A DNA stretch of 33,920 bases from Acidimicrobiaceae bacterium (GTDB lineage Bacteria > Actinomycetota > Acidimicrobiia > Acidimicrobiales > RAAP-2). The notes beneath the pieces are model-generated. The model was not told where the DNA came from and made no database searches. It worked only from the letters and a program-made list of their open reading frames with translations. Numbering within the stretch: the stretch's first letter is position 1; every line of letters starts with the position of its first letter. The position numbers were made by a program, and so were the translations under genes. The stretch covers positions 1 through 33,920 of the forward strand of contig DAIEHI010000224.1 in the NCBI GenBank assembly GCA_027355725.1. The letters run 5' to 3'. Below, one piece after another: positions 1-7,528 of the stretch.

Positions 1-7
1 AACAATC

Positions 8-853
8 CTACTGGTGGTCGAACCACGCCTGAAGACGCGAAGCCTCGGGGCTTTCTCGTACCGCGCGTCGACAACGCTCTATCCGTTTGGCCATGCCCTG
101 ACGTGATATCCCCTGCGCGGCGGCGATCTCTTCGAGTGACATCGTGCGAAAGGTGACCTGCCAGAAGGAGTCGAAATCGTCACCACACACCCGACGCAAC
201 TCATCAATCACCCACCCCGGAGCGTCGCCCAGGTCAGTTGATGACGAGACGGCCGCAACTTCACTGAAGTCGGTTGACTCGAAACGACGCGACATGAGCT
301 CACGACTCATCTGCATCACCTCATGGGCCTTGGCCTGCGATATGCCCAGAGCCACCGCCACGTCGCGCTTGGTGAGCTTTCTCGCGGGGTTAGTGCGCTC
401 AAGTTTCTGCACCTTGAGCACCAGACGCATTTCAGTATCACTCAGGCCAACCTGTTGTTGGATGGCTTGATTGACCAACTTCATGATCCAATAATTTGCG
501 TAGGTCGAGAACCTCGTGCCCCGATCCGGATCGAAACGGCGAAGGGCGTTGACAAGACCCTCGATACCCGCCGCCTCAAGTTCTTCATTCCCGAAGCGGT
601 AACCGCGCTCGAGCACCCTGGTTCGAACTAACCCACAGGTCGCTCGCAACAAGAGCGACTCGGCCTCTTGACCATCGTGACGCTCGCGCAGTAGGGCCTG
701 CCGATCCGCCACCTGCTCCAAGTCGCCTTGGGCCAACCTCGCCGCGGCATCTCGGCCGCGTTGGATCACCGGGTAGAGACTTCGCTCGTCCTCGACGCTG
801 AGTGGAGCCAGCATCTGAAGTCCGCCGATGACCCCGCGCTCGCTTCGGTTCAC
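8..853 (-). CDS. Divergent sigma-70 family sigma factor in the dnaG-rpoD position
   Basis: A sigma-70 family protein of 281 residues directs RNA polymerase to promoters. I chose the GTG at 853 because it forms a 4-bp GTGA overlap with the dnaG stop; an ATG 13 codons further in (814) is an alternative. Region 2 is visible at about residues 68-135, with the core-binding and -10-melting stretch RFSTYANYWI near 114-123. A region 3-like helix-turn-helix follows (KRDVAVALGISQAKAHEV), then a region 4-like helix-turn-helix near the C-terminus (SLEEIAAAQGISRQGMAKRI). The dnaG-rpoD order is that of the classical macromolecular synthesis operon. However, the protein lacks a recognisable region 1.2, its region 2.4 is not the usual RpoD sequence, and it is much shorter than a typical actinobacterial primary sigma. 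It could be an alternative sigma that replaced rpoD here, or a lineage-specific form. The family assignment is firm; the role is not. Confidence 0.85.
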   Translation of the reverse strand: MNRSERGVIGGLQMLAPLSVEDERSLYPVIQRGRDAAARLAQGDLEQVADRQALLRERHDGQEAESLLLRATCGLVRTRVLERGYRFGNEELEAAGIEGLVNALRRFDPDRGTRFSTYANYWIMKLVNQAIQQQVGLSDTEMRLVLKVQKLERTNPARKLTKRDVAVALGISQAKAHEVMQMSRELMSRRFESTDFSEVAAVSSSTDLGDAPGWVIDELRRVCGDDFDSFWQVTFRTMSLEEIAAAQGISRQGMAKRIERCRRAVRESPEASRLQAWFDHQ

Positions 854-2691
854 GTGCCACCATTCGAGTGTCGCGACAAGAGCCAATCCCGCAGGTCACC
901 CTCAGCGAGCTCACCGTGGGCGGATTCGAGCAGGTCGAGTCGCTCTCGCACGTCGACAATTGTCGCCATCACCTCGTCGGGACTCAAGTCACCACTGCGC
1001 ATCTCGCGTTCGACGTTCTTCAACTCCTGGTGCACGGCAGCACGGAGCAACTGAGAGACGACGGCGGTGATGTCATCACTGCTGTAGTCACGGTCCAACT
1101 CATCGACGATCAATTGACTGAGCACGTGCGCTGCCTCTTCTTGGCCGCGTCTGGTGAGGGTGTCGATGACCTCAGAGACGGGCGCGCCGCTCGAGAGCGC
1201 TTCAAAGATCTCACGTTCGACGTCATTGATGAAGTACTCGGCAATGAATCGATCTCGAATCCCTGGGGTGAAGTGCAGCCACAGACGAAGGGCCTCAAAG
1301 CCCGGTCGAAGCTTCGAAGCGGGGCGAAGTGGGGCGCGCCGCGACTCGGGCGCGGGCTCATTGGGGATCTCACGAACCTGGGGAGCGCGCGAGATCTGAA
1401 GGACCTTGGGCCGCAGTGTCGCCGGATCGAGTCTCAGTTGGTCCGCCACCTGCATCAGGTACTGGTCGCGCACGAGTTCATTGGGGTGCTCGGCGAGGAC
1501 CTGCATAGCGAGTTCCGCGGCACGCGCCCGGCCTTCGGCAGTGGCGAGGTTGGCGGCTTCGAGGACCCGCTCGAGACGGAACTGGAGGAACGGCACCGCG
1601 CTCGACACCGCGTGGCGTAGTGCCTCGGGGTCACGCTGGGCGAGTTCGGCCGGATCACTCCCCTTTGGTAGTTTCGCCACCGCGACGTCCACCTCGTGTT
1701 GACGTTCCCATTGGTACACCGACGCCGCAGCGCTCTGGCCGGCCTGATCGGCGTCGTAGGCGAGCACGATGCGCTTGGCGAAGTTTCGCATCGTTCGAAA
1801 GTGCTCCTCGCCGAGAGCCGTGCCGCAGGTCGCCACGGCGCGCGGCATACCCGCACTGAAGAATGCGATGACGTCGGTGTAACCCTCACAGACAATGATC
1901 TCGCCGGATTTGATGATGTCATCCTTCGCCCAATTGAGCGCGTAGAGCGTGCGGCGCTTCGAGTAGATCGGCGTCTCGGGACTGTTCTTGTACTTGGCCT
2001 CGACGCGCGCATCTGGTCGCGGAGCTCGATTCGCGTCGCCCGGCAAGATACGCCCGCCCACGGCAATGGCCTTGCCCGAGGGGTCGAATATCGGAAAGAT
2101 CAGTCGAGCGCGCAGGGCGTCTTGACGACGGTCGCGGCTGTTCACGAATCCAAGACCGGTGCCGCTGAGTGTCTTCTCGTTGAGCTTGAGCGCGCTCGTG
2201 AGCGCGTCCCACTCATCGGGCGCCCAGCCGAGTTTGAACTGCCGCGCCACCTCGCCGCTGATCCCCCTCGAACGCAGGTAGTCGCGCGCGGGGCGCGCGT
2301 CGGGAGCGTTCAGGAGTCGATCGTGGTACCAGGCGACCGCCTTATCCATCGCGGCGAGGTACTCTTGGCGCTCCTTTCGCGCCGGCCCTGCGTTCGTATC
2401 CTCGTGCAGTTCAATATTGGCGCGCTCCGCGAGCAGACGCACCGCGTCGACGAAGTCCAGATGCTGCATCTCGCGCACGAACGTGATCTGGTCTCCCGAC
2501 GCTCGACACCCGAAACAGTAGTAACGACCCTCTTCGGCGTTCACCGAGAACGACGGGGTCTTCTCGCCGTGAAAGGGACACAGACCGCTCCAACGTCGGC
2601 CCGACTTCTTGAGGGCCACGTACTCACTAATGAGGGCCACTATGTCGGTCGCCGCACGGACCTGTGCAATCTCACTGTCCGAAATAGCCAT
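850..2691 (-). CDS. dnaG: DNA primase DnaG
   Basis: DnaG makes the RNA primers for chromosome replication and works with the DnaB helicase. The N-terminal CHC2-type zinc finger is complete (C38, H41, C59, C62, within CPFHGEKTPSF and YYCFGC). The RNA-polymerase core follows, with a Toprim domain starting near residue 264 (IIVCEGYTDV, then VLAYDADQAG). The last 150 or so residues are the variable helicase-interaction region. At 613 residues from the ATG at 2691 the length is normal. An in-frame start further upstream at 2787 would overlap the divergent transporter gene and add 32 residues without family resemblance, so I rejected it. The start is preceded by TACCTT and exactly six bases, which suggests a leaderless transcript. 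The sigma factor gene overlaps the end by 4 bp, so the two are probably translated in a coupled way. Confidence 0.97.
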   Translation of the reverse strand: MAISDSEIAQVRAATDIVALISEYVALKKSGRRWSGLCPFHGEKTPSFSVNAEEGRYYCFGCRASGDQITFVREMQHLDFVDAVRLLAERANIELHEDTNAGPARKERQEYLAAMDKAVAWYHDRLLNAPDARPARDYLRSRGISGEVARQFKLGWAPDEWDALTSALKLNEKTLSGTGLGFVNSRDRRQDALRARLIFPIFDPSGKAIAVGGRILPGDANRAPRPDARVEAKYKNSPETPIYSKRRTLYALNWAKDDIIKSGEIIVCEGYTDVIAFFSAGMPRAVATCGTALGEEHFRTMRNFAKRIVLAYDADQAGQSAAASVYQWERQHEVDVAVAKLPKGSDPAELAQRDPEALRHAVSSAVPFLQFRLERVLEAANLATAEGRARAAELAMQVLAEHPNELVRDQYLMQVADQLRLDPATLRPKVLQISRAPQVREIPNEPAPESRRAPLRPASKLRPGFEALRLWLHFTPGIRDRFIAEYFINDVEREIFEALSSGAPVSEVIDTLTRRGQEEAAHVLSQLIVDELDRDYSSDDITAVVSQLLRAAVHQELKNVEREMRSGDLSPDEVMATIVDVRERLDLLESAHGELAEGDLRDWLLSRHSNGGT

Positions 2692-2697
2692 GCACAG

Positions 2698-2703
2698 AAG
2701 GTA
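2698..2703 (-). promoter_or_regulatory. Candidate -10 of a leaderless dnaG transcript
   Basis: On the minus strand TACCTT fits the actinobacterial TANNNT -10 and is followed by six bases and then the dnaG ATG at 2691. No Shine-Dalgarno sequence or convincing -35 is visible. The start of transcription would fall at or beside the start codon. Confidence 0.5.
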
Positions 2704-2745
2704 CCCGTTCTCTCGAGCGCCAGAGTCACCTTCTCGATCACTCCC

Positions 2746-2751
2746 TAGACT
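2746..2751 (+). promoter_or_regulatory. Candidate -10 of the DrrA-like transporter operon
   Basis: TAGACT is followed by seven bases and the GTG at 2759. No ribosome binding site is visible, so the message is probably leaderless. With the minus-strand dnaG -10 this makes a compact divergent promoter region of under 70 bp. Confidence 0.45.
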
Positions 2752-2758
2752 GGCCGTC

Positions 2759-3694
2759 GTGTCCGACTTCGCCGTGGAGGCGCTCAATATATATAGGACG
2801 TTCCAAGACGGCGAGGTGCACGCGCTCGACGACGTGACCCTTCACGTGGCTCGAGGCGAGGTTTTTGGACTGCTCGGACCCAACGGCTCGGGTAAGACAA
2901 CCATGGTCCGTATCCTTTCGACGATCCTCGCTCCAACATCGGGCTCGGCGGTCGTGAACGGCTACAACGTCGTTGAACAACCTGATGAGGTCCGGCGCAG
3001 CATCGGGCTCGCGGGACAGTTCGCGACGGTTGATGAGAACTTGACGGGACTCGAGAACCTGCGCATGATCGGCAAGCTCAACCACCTCGAGAACGCATTC
3101 GTCAAGCGTCGCTCGAGTGAACTGCTCGAGCAATTCGGCTTGAGTGACGCGGCTGGTCGCACCGCCAAGACCTACTCGGGCGGCATGCGTCGAAGGCTCG
3201 ACCCGCAGAGCCGCCAAGACCTCTGGGCCATCATCGAAGGGCTCGTCGAAAGCGGCACAACGGTGCTACTCACCACGCAGTACCTCGAAGAGGCTGATCG
3301 ACTCGCGAAACAGCTCGTCGTCCTCGATCACGGCAAGATCATCGCCCAGGGCACGAGCCAGGAGCTCAAGTCACGCCTGGGTAACACCGTCCTGTCGGTC
3401 AGTTTCGCCTCGACGTCGAACGCTCAACACGCTTCGATGCTGCTGAGCGATCTTTCGCTCAAGCCCGCGAACCTTGAAGGCACCGTGGTCGAGATCACCG
3501 TCGATCAAGGCCCGCAGGCCGCGGCGGACGCGCTGCGCCGCATTGACGCTGCGGGTCTCGAACTGACGGGGCTCGTGCTTCGTGAGCCGAGTCTCGACGA
3601 CGTGTTTTTGAGCCTCACCGGTCACAAGACCGAGGACGAAACCGCCGCGTCCACCGAGCCCACCTCCAAGCGGCGACGAAAGGGGCGAAGATGA
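2759..3694 (+). CDS. DrrA-like ABC transporter ATP-binding protein lacking its Walker B segment
   Basis: By family this is the ATPase half of a daunorubicin-resistance (DrrAB) type exporter. The GTG at 2759 gives 311 residues. Walker A is intact (GPNGSGKTT, 40-48), as are the Q-loop glutamine (Q87) and the signature YSGGMRRRL (139-147). DrrA relatives then normally carry about 22 residues of the form LAASLVGRP..LFLDEPTTGLD before P(R/Q)SR. Here the sequence passes directly from RRRLD to PQSRQDLW at 3202/3203, so Walker B, the catalytic glutamate and most of the D-loop are absent in frame. The downstream LLTTQYLEEADRLA switch region and the C-terminal DrrA-type domain are intact. The ATPase is therefore probably inactive, unless the gap is an assembly error. 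The downstream permease overlaps by 4 bp (ATGA), so a normal operon structure survives. Confidence 0.88.
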   Translation: MSDFAVEALNIYRTFQDGEVHALDDVTLHVARGEVFGLLGPNGSGKTTMVRILSTILAPTSGSAVVNGYNVVEQPDEVRRSIGLAGQFATVDENLTGLENLRMIGKLNHLENAFVKRRSSELLEQFGLSDAAGRTAKTYSGGMRRRLDPQSRQDLWAIIEGLVESGTTVLLTTQYLEEADRLAKQLVVLDHGKIIAQGTSQELKSRLGNTVLSVSFASTSNAQHASMLLSDLSLKPANLEGTVVEITVDQGPQAAADALRRIDAAGLELTGLVLREPSLDDVFLSLTGHKTEDETAASTEPTSKRRRKGRR

Positions 3695-4503
3695 GCACCG
3701 TCGACCAGACCCACGCACTGCCCGTGCAAGCACAAAAGAGCACCCTTCGATGGGCGATCAGCGACATCTTGACCATCGCGCGACGTGGACTGCTCGCGCT
3801 GGTTCGAATTCCCACCGCGCTGGTCTTCTCGATGATCCAGCCCGTCATGTTCGTGCTGCTCTTTCGTTACGTCTTCGGTAACGTCATCCAAGTGCCCGGA
3901 GGCCAGTACGTCAACTTCCTTCTTCCCGGCATCTTGGTCCAGACCACGATCTTTGGCGGCATCGGTACCGCGATCGGACTTGCCGAGGACCTCCAGCGAG
4001 GTCTCATCGAGCGATTCCGCGCCCTGCCGATGGCACGTATCGCGGTGCTCGCCGGGCGCACGGTGTCCGACCTCGCTCGAAACATCATGGTGCTGATACT
4101 CATCACGCTCGTTGGACTCGCCGTCGGTTTTCGTCCTCACGGTGGGATCGGTGCATACCTCCAGGCGTGCCTTTTGATGCTGGTCTTCGCCTACTGCCTC
4201 TCGTGGGGGTTTGCCTACATCGGCCTCTCGGCGCCCAACTCCGAGACCGCCCAGGCCATGACGTTCCCTCTGATCTTCCCGCTCACGTTCGCGTCCTCGA
4301 TCTTCGTCCCGGTTGACAAGTTGCCCGGGTGGTTGCAGTTTTTCGCGACTAACCAGCCAGTGAGCCAGACTGCGGAAGCGGTACGCGGATTGATGCTTGG
4401 CACGCCCCACGGTCAGTCCACCTGGATCACACTCGCGTGGTCGCTCGGAGCGATCCTGGTCCTCGCGCCGCTCTCGACCGCTCGCTACCGCAGGGTCGCC
4501 TAG
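3691..4503 (+). CDS. DrrB-like ABC-2 family transporter permease
   Basis: This 270-residue integral membrane protein is the permease partner of the preceding ATPase and overlaps its stop codon by 4 bp. After a hydrophilic N-terminus of about 35 residues there are around six hydrophobic segments. The motif block FLLPGILVQTTIFGGIGTAIGLAEDLQRG followed by IERFRALPM is characteristic of DrrB/ABC-2 permeases. Family members export drugs, lipids or polyketides, but the cargo cannot be read from the sequence. It shows no sign of decay even though its ATPase partner lacks Walker B. That suggests either that the ATPase defect is recent, that another ATPase serves this permease, or that the ATPase gap is not real. 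Confidence 0.9.
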   Translation: MSTVDQTHALPVQAQKSTLRWAISDILTIARRGLLALVRIPTALVFSMIQPVMFVLLFRYVFGNVIQVPGGQYVNFLLPGILVQTTIFGGIGTAIGLAEDLQRGLIERFRALPMARIAVLAGRTVSDLARNIMVLILITLVGLAVGFRPHGGIGAYLQACLLMLVFAYCLSWGFAYIGLSAPNSETAQAMTFPLIFPLTFASSIFVPVDKLPGWLQFFATNQPVSQTAEAVRGLMLGTPHGQSTWITLAWSLGAILVLAPLSTARYRRVA

Positions 4504-4508
4504 CGCCG

Positions 4509-4925
4509 ATGGCGACCCTCGGCGCCGAAGAGCTTCAGGCCATCCTCGAAGCAGCCTTCCCCGGTAACGACGTGCCCCACGTCGAGCAGGTCGAGGGTGA
4601 CACCGTCCTCGTTCGCCAGTCCGTCGACGACCGTCACGGGCGACCGGGTGGGACCTTGTCGGGTCCCACCATGATGATGCTCGCCGACACGTCTGCGTGG
4701 ATGGCGATCCTCGCCCAGATCGGTCCGGTGCTGCTTGCGGTGACGACGAGTCTGCACATTGACTTTCTTCGAAAGCCCGACGTCACCGATCTCATGGCGC
4801 GCGCCACCCTCTTGAAGCTAGGACGCAAGCTCGCGGTCGTCGATGTGTCGTTGTACTCATTTGGCCACGACGAACTGGTCGCCAAGGCCCAGGTCACCTA
4901 CTCACTGCCATCCAGCGCGAACTGA
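4509..4925 (+). CDS. PaaI-like hotdog-fold thioesterase
   Basis: A 138-residue single-domain protein resembling acyl-CoA thioesterases of the PaaI/4HBT hotdog family. The central helix motif GRPGGTLSGPTMMMLADTSAW (residues about 40-60) matches the family pattern of glycines followed by an acidic residue facing the thioester. The following strands (LAVTTSLHIDFLRKPDVTDLMARATLLKLGRKLAVVDVSLY) have the expected hotdog alternation. I chose the ATG at 4509, six bases after the permease stop, because the upstream extension overlaps the permease and is unrelated to the family. The substrate is unknown. It probably belongs to the same transcript as the transporter and the MFS gene. Confidence 0.78.
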   Translation: MATLGAEELQAILEAAFPGNDVPHVEQVEGDTVLVRQSVDDRHGRPGGTLSGPTMMMLADTSAWMAILAQIGPVLLAVTTSLHIDFLRKPDVTDLMARATLLKLGRKLAVVDVSLYSFGHDELVAKAQVTYSLPSSAN

Positions 4926-4939
4926 ACATCGAGCTCGAC

Positions 4940-6127
4940 GTGACTCCTCGCCCCCTCACGCGTTCGCTCACCGTTGTGATGGCCGTTGCCATTGGCATCG
5001 TCGTGGCGAACCTCTACTACCTCCAGCCTCTCCTGCACCAGGTGCGCCAGGAGTTCGCGATCAGCACCCTCGCGACCTCGTCGCTCATCACCCTGATCCA
5101 GGCGAGTTACGCAGCGGGCCTCATGTTCGTCGTCCCCCTCGGGGACATACTGCCCCGGCGACGGTTGATCGTGGCGATCTTCGCACTCGCGTCGCTCACG
5201 ATGCTGCTCGGCAGTCTGGCGCGGTCCTTCGTGCTCTTCGCCGTCCTCTCTGCGGTCGTCGGACTCTGCTCGGTCGGCGGCCAGGTGATCATCCCCTTCG
5301 CCGCAGACCTCGCGGTCGAAGGCGAGCGCGGGCGGGTCATCGGACGACTGATGACTGGACTTTTGACCGGCGCACTACTCTCGAGGGCCCTTTCGGGCGC
5401 GCTCGCCGAGGCGGTGGGATGGCGCGGCGTGTACGTGAGCGCGGCGATCATGCTCGCCGTCATGACCCTCATCCTTCGAGTGACCCTCCCACTCGAAGCA
5501 CCCAGACCCCACGTTCGTTACCGAGAACTCGTGACCAGTTCGTTCACCCTGCTCGCCACCTACCGCGAACTGCGTCGTCGCGCGTGGCTCGGGGGCGTCA
5601 ACTTCGCCGCCTTCAGCGCACTGTGGACCACGCTCGCCTTTGAGTTGTCGGGCGCACCGTTTCACTTCTCGAGTGGGCGCATCGGCCTCTTCGCCCTGCT
5701 CGGCATCGCCGGTGTGCTCGCAGCGAACGCCGCCGGGCACCAGGCCGACAAGAACCGCAGTCGGCGCACGACCATCGTGGCCGCATCGCTGATCACCGTG
5801 GCCTACCTGATCTTGCTCCTCGGTCGCCACGACATCTGGATCCTCGGGCTCGGCATTGTGGTCCTCGACGTGGGCGTCCAGGGCATCCAGATCACCAACC
5901 AGGCCGTGATCTACAAGATCGCCCCCGAGATGCGCAGTCGCACCAACGGTGTGTACATGATGTGCTTCTTCTCGGGTGGTGCGATCGGATCGTTCGCTGC
6001 GGGATTCGCGTATTCGCACTTCTCCTGGCCTGGGGTGACCGGACTTGGGATGCTGCTCGGCCTGCTGCTCACCGTGCCGTCACTGCTGTGGCGAGAACCC
6101 GCGCCGAGTGAACGCGCCACTGTCTAG
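4940..6127 (+). CDS. Major facilitator superfamily transporter
   Basis: A 395-residue membrane protein with about 12 hydrophobic segments in the MFS arrangement. The loop between segments 2 and 3 carries a degenerate MFS motif A (PLGDILPRRRLIV). The N-terminal signature (VANLYYLQPLLHQVRQEF) is that of the DHA-like family of putative drug or metabolite exporters. The GTG start at 4940 lies 14 bases after the thioesterase stop, so it is probably the last gene of a four-gene unit. It converges on glyS, with about 60 bp between the two stops and no strong terminator hairpin that I can identify. The substrate cannot be inferred. Confidence 0.88.
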   Translation: MTPRPLTRSLTVVMAVAIGIVVANLYYLQPLLHQVRQEFAISTLATSSLITLIQASYAAGLMFVVPLGDILPRRRLIVAIFALASLTMLLGSLARSFVLFAVLSAVVGLCSVGGQVIIPFAADLAVEGERGRVIGRLMTGLLTGALLSRALSGALAEAVGWRGVYVSAAIMLAVMTLILRVTLPLEAPRPHVRYRELVTSSFTLLATYRELRRRAWLGGVNFAAFSALWTTLAFELSGAPFHFSSGRIGLFALLGIAGVLAANAAGHQADKNRSRRTTIVAASLITVAYLILLLGRHDIWILGLGIVVLDVGVQGIQITNQAVIYKIAPEMRSRTNGVYMMCFFSGGAIGSFAAGFAYSHFSWPGVTGLGMLLGLLLTVPSLLWREPAPSERATV

Positions 6128-6188
6128 TCGTCATCGCGCCACTTCGCATCGAACACCCTTCGTGCTTGACGCGAGCGGGCGTGTGCGA

Positions 6189-7511
6189 TCAGACCTGACC
6201 GGTGCGAGCGCGCAGGTCACTCAGCAGGTCGTCGATCTTGACGCGTGTCTGGGCGGTCGAATCGCGTTCGCGCACGGTGACGCTCTGATCGTCCAGGGTG
6301 TCGAAGTCGATCGTGATGCAAAAAGGCGTGCCGACCTCGTCCTGACGCCGGTAGCGACGACCGATGGACTGGGTCACGTCATAGTCACACGTGAAGTGGG
6401 GCTGGAGACGCGTGAGGACGTCCTTTGAGGCCGCTTCGAGTTCGGGCTTCTTCGACAGCGGCAGCACCGCCACCTGGTAGGGCGCGAGTCGCCAGTCGAG
6501 ACGAAGCACCGTTCGAAGTTCACCTTCGACTTCGTCCTCGTGATACGCGGCGAGCAAGAACGCCATCATCGCCCTCGTCGCCCCCGCAGCGGGTTCGATC
6601 ACGTAGGGCGTGTAGCGCTCGTTCGCACTCTGATCGAAGTACTCGAGCTTGACGCCCGACGCGTTCGAGTGCTGGGTGAGGTCGTAGTCGCCCCTGTTCG
6701 CAATCCCCTCCAACTCGTCCCAACCCCAGGGGTAGGCGAACTCGACGTCGGTCGTGCCCTTGGAATAGTGCGAGAGGTCCTCGGGAGCGTGCTCGTGCAG
6801 TCGCAAGAGTTCAGCGGGGATGCCGAGGTCGAGGTACCAGTCGTAGCGGGCCTTGATCCAGTACTTGTACCACTCGGGCGCTTCGCTCGGTGCGACGAAG
6901 TACTCCATCTCCATCTGTTCGAACTCTCGGGTTCGAAAGACGAAATTCTGCGGAGTGATCTCGTTGCGGAACGATTTGCCGATCTGGGCGATCCCGAAGG
7001 GTGGCTTCTTTCGAATCGTCGACAAGACGTTGGCGAAGTTGGTGAACATGCCCTGGGCCGTCTCGGGTCGCAGGTAGGCCGTCGCGCCCTCGCCCTCGAC
7101 CGGCCCGGCCTGGGTCTTGAACATGAGGTTGAACGCGCGCGGTTCGGTGAACTCGGTGGAACCGCAGTTGGGACAGACGCCGTTGATCTTGTCCTCGCGC
7201 CAGCGTTCCTTGCACTTGCGACAGTCAACGAGGGGGTCGGTGAAGGTCTCGAGGTGACCCGACGCCGCCCACACCGCGGGCGGGCCGAGGATCGCCGCGT
7301 CGATGCCGACGATGTCGGTGCGCATCTGGACCATCGAACGCCACCACGCCTGTTTCACGTTGCGCAGCATGTTCACACCGAGCGGGCCGTAGTCGTAGGT
7401 CGAACGGAACCCGCCGTAGATCTCGGCCGACTGGAAGATGAAACCTCGTCGCTTGGCGAGGTTCGTGATCTTCTCGAGCAGGTTCGGGTCGGTGTCGCGC
7501 GTTGATTCCAT
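6189..7511 (-). CDS. glyS: Glycyl-tRNA synthetase (class II, single-chain)
   Basis: GlyRS charges tRNA-Gly. At 440 residues it is the dimeric, eukaryote-like bacterial type rather than the two-subunit alpha2beta2 enzyme. The N-terminal catalytic part starts GFIFQSAEIYGGFRSTYDYGPLG, the usual motif 1 region, and continues to NVKQAWWRSMV. A zinc-ribbon insertion is visible (CRKCKERW, then CPNCGS), followed by motif 2 (FRNEITPQNFVFRTREFEQMEMEYF) and motif 3 (EPAAGATRAMMAFLLAAY). The C-terminal anticodon-binding domain starts near RLAPYQVAVLPLS. The ATG at 7511 is preceded by TAGCCT and six bases, suggesting its own leaderless transcript even though hemW ends only 17 bases upstream on the same strand. 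Confidence 0.97.
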   Translation of the reverse strand: MESTRDTDPNLLEKITNLAKRRGFIFQSAEIYGGFRSTYDYGPLGVNMLRNVKQAWWRSMVQMRTDIVGIDAAILGPPAVWAASGHLETFTDPLVDCRKCKERWREDKINGVCPNCGSTEFTEPRAFNLMFKTQAGPVEGEGATAYLRPETAQGMFTNFANVLSTIRKKPPFGIAQIGKSFRNEITPQNFVFRTREFEQMEMEYFVAPSEAPEWYKYWIKARYDWYLDLGIPAELLRLHEHAPEDLSHYSKGTTDVEFAYPWGWDELEGIANRGDYDLTQHSNASGVKLEYFDQSANERYTPYVIEPAAGATRAMMAFLLAAYHEDEVEGELRTVLRLDWRLAPYQVAVLPLSKKPELEAASKDVLTRLQPHFTCDYDVTQSIGRRYRRQDEVGTPFCITIDFDTLDDQSVTVRERDSTAQTRVKIDDLLSDLRARTGQV

Positions 7512-7517
7512 TCATCA

Positions 7518-7523
7518 AGGCTA
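7518..7523 (-). promoter_or_regulatory. Candidate -10 of a leaderless glyS transcript
   Basis: TAGCCT on the minus strand stands exactly six bases before the glyS ATG. No Shine-Dalgarno sequence is present in the 17-base gap after hemW. Confidence 0.45.
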
Positions 7524-7528
7524 CTGGA

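Noticed and set aside
1696..2748. A 350-codon open frame on the plus strand opposite dnaG
   Set aside because: It is an antisense shadow in GC-rich coding DNA. It has no family motifs, and the opposite strand encodes a complete DnaG.
2609..2758. N-terminal extension of the DrrA-like ATPase
   Set aside because: It would overlap dnaG and its promoter and contributes no ABC-family sequence; the GTG at 2759 with a TANNNT element just upstream is better.
4509..6127. A biosynthetic or resistance gene cluster around the DrrAB-like exporter
   Set aside because: Only a thioesterase and an MFS transporter follow. There are no carrier proteins, synthases or tailoring enzymes, so the evidence does not support a cluster.
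6128..6188. Terminator between the MFS gene and glyS
   Set aside because: I could not find a convincing stem with a T-run on either strand in this short convergent gap.
6540..7505. A 321-codon open frame on the plus strand opposite glyS
   Set aside because: It has the Val/Gly/Arg/Asp-rich composition typical of a shadow frame, while the minus strand encodes an intact glycyl-tRNA synthetase.
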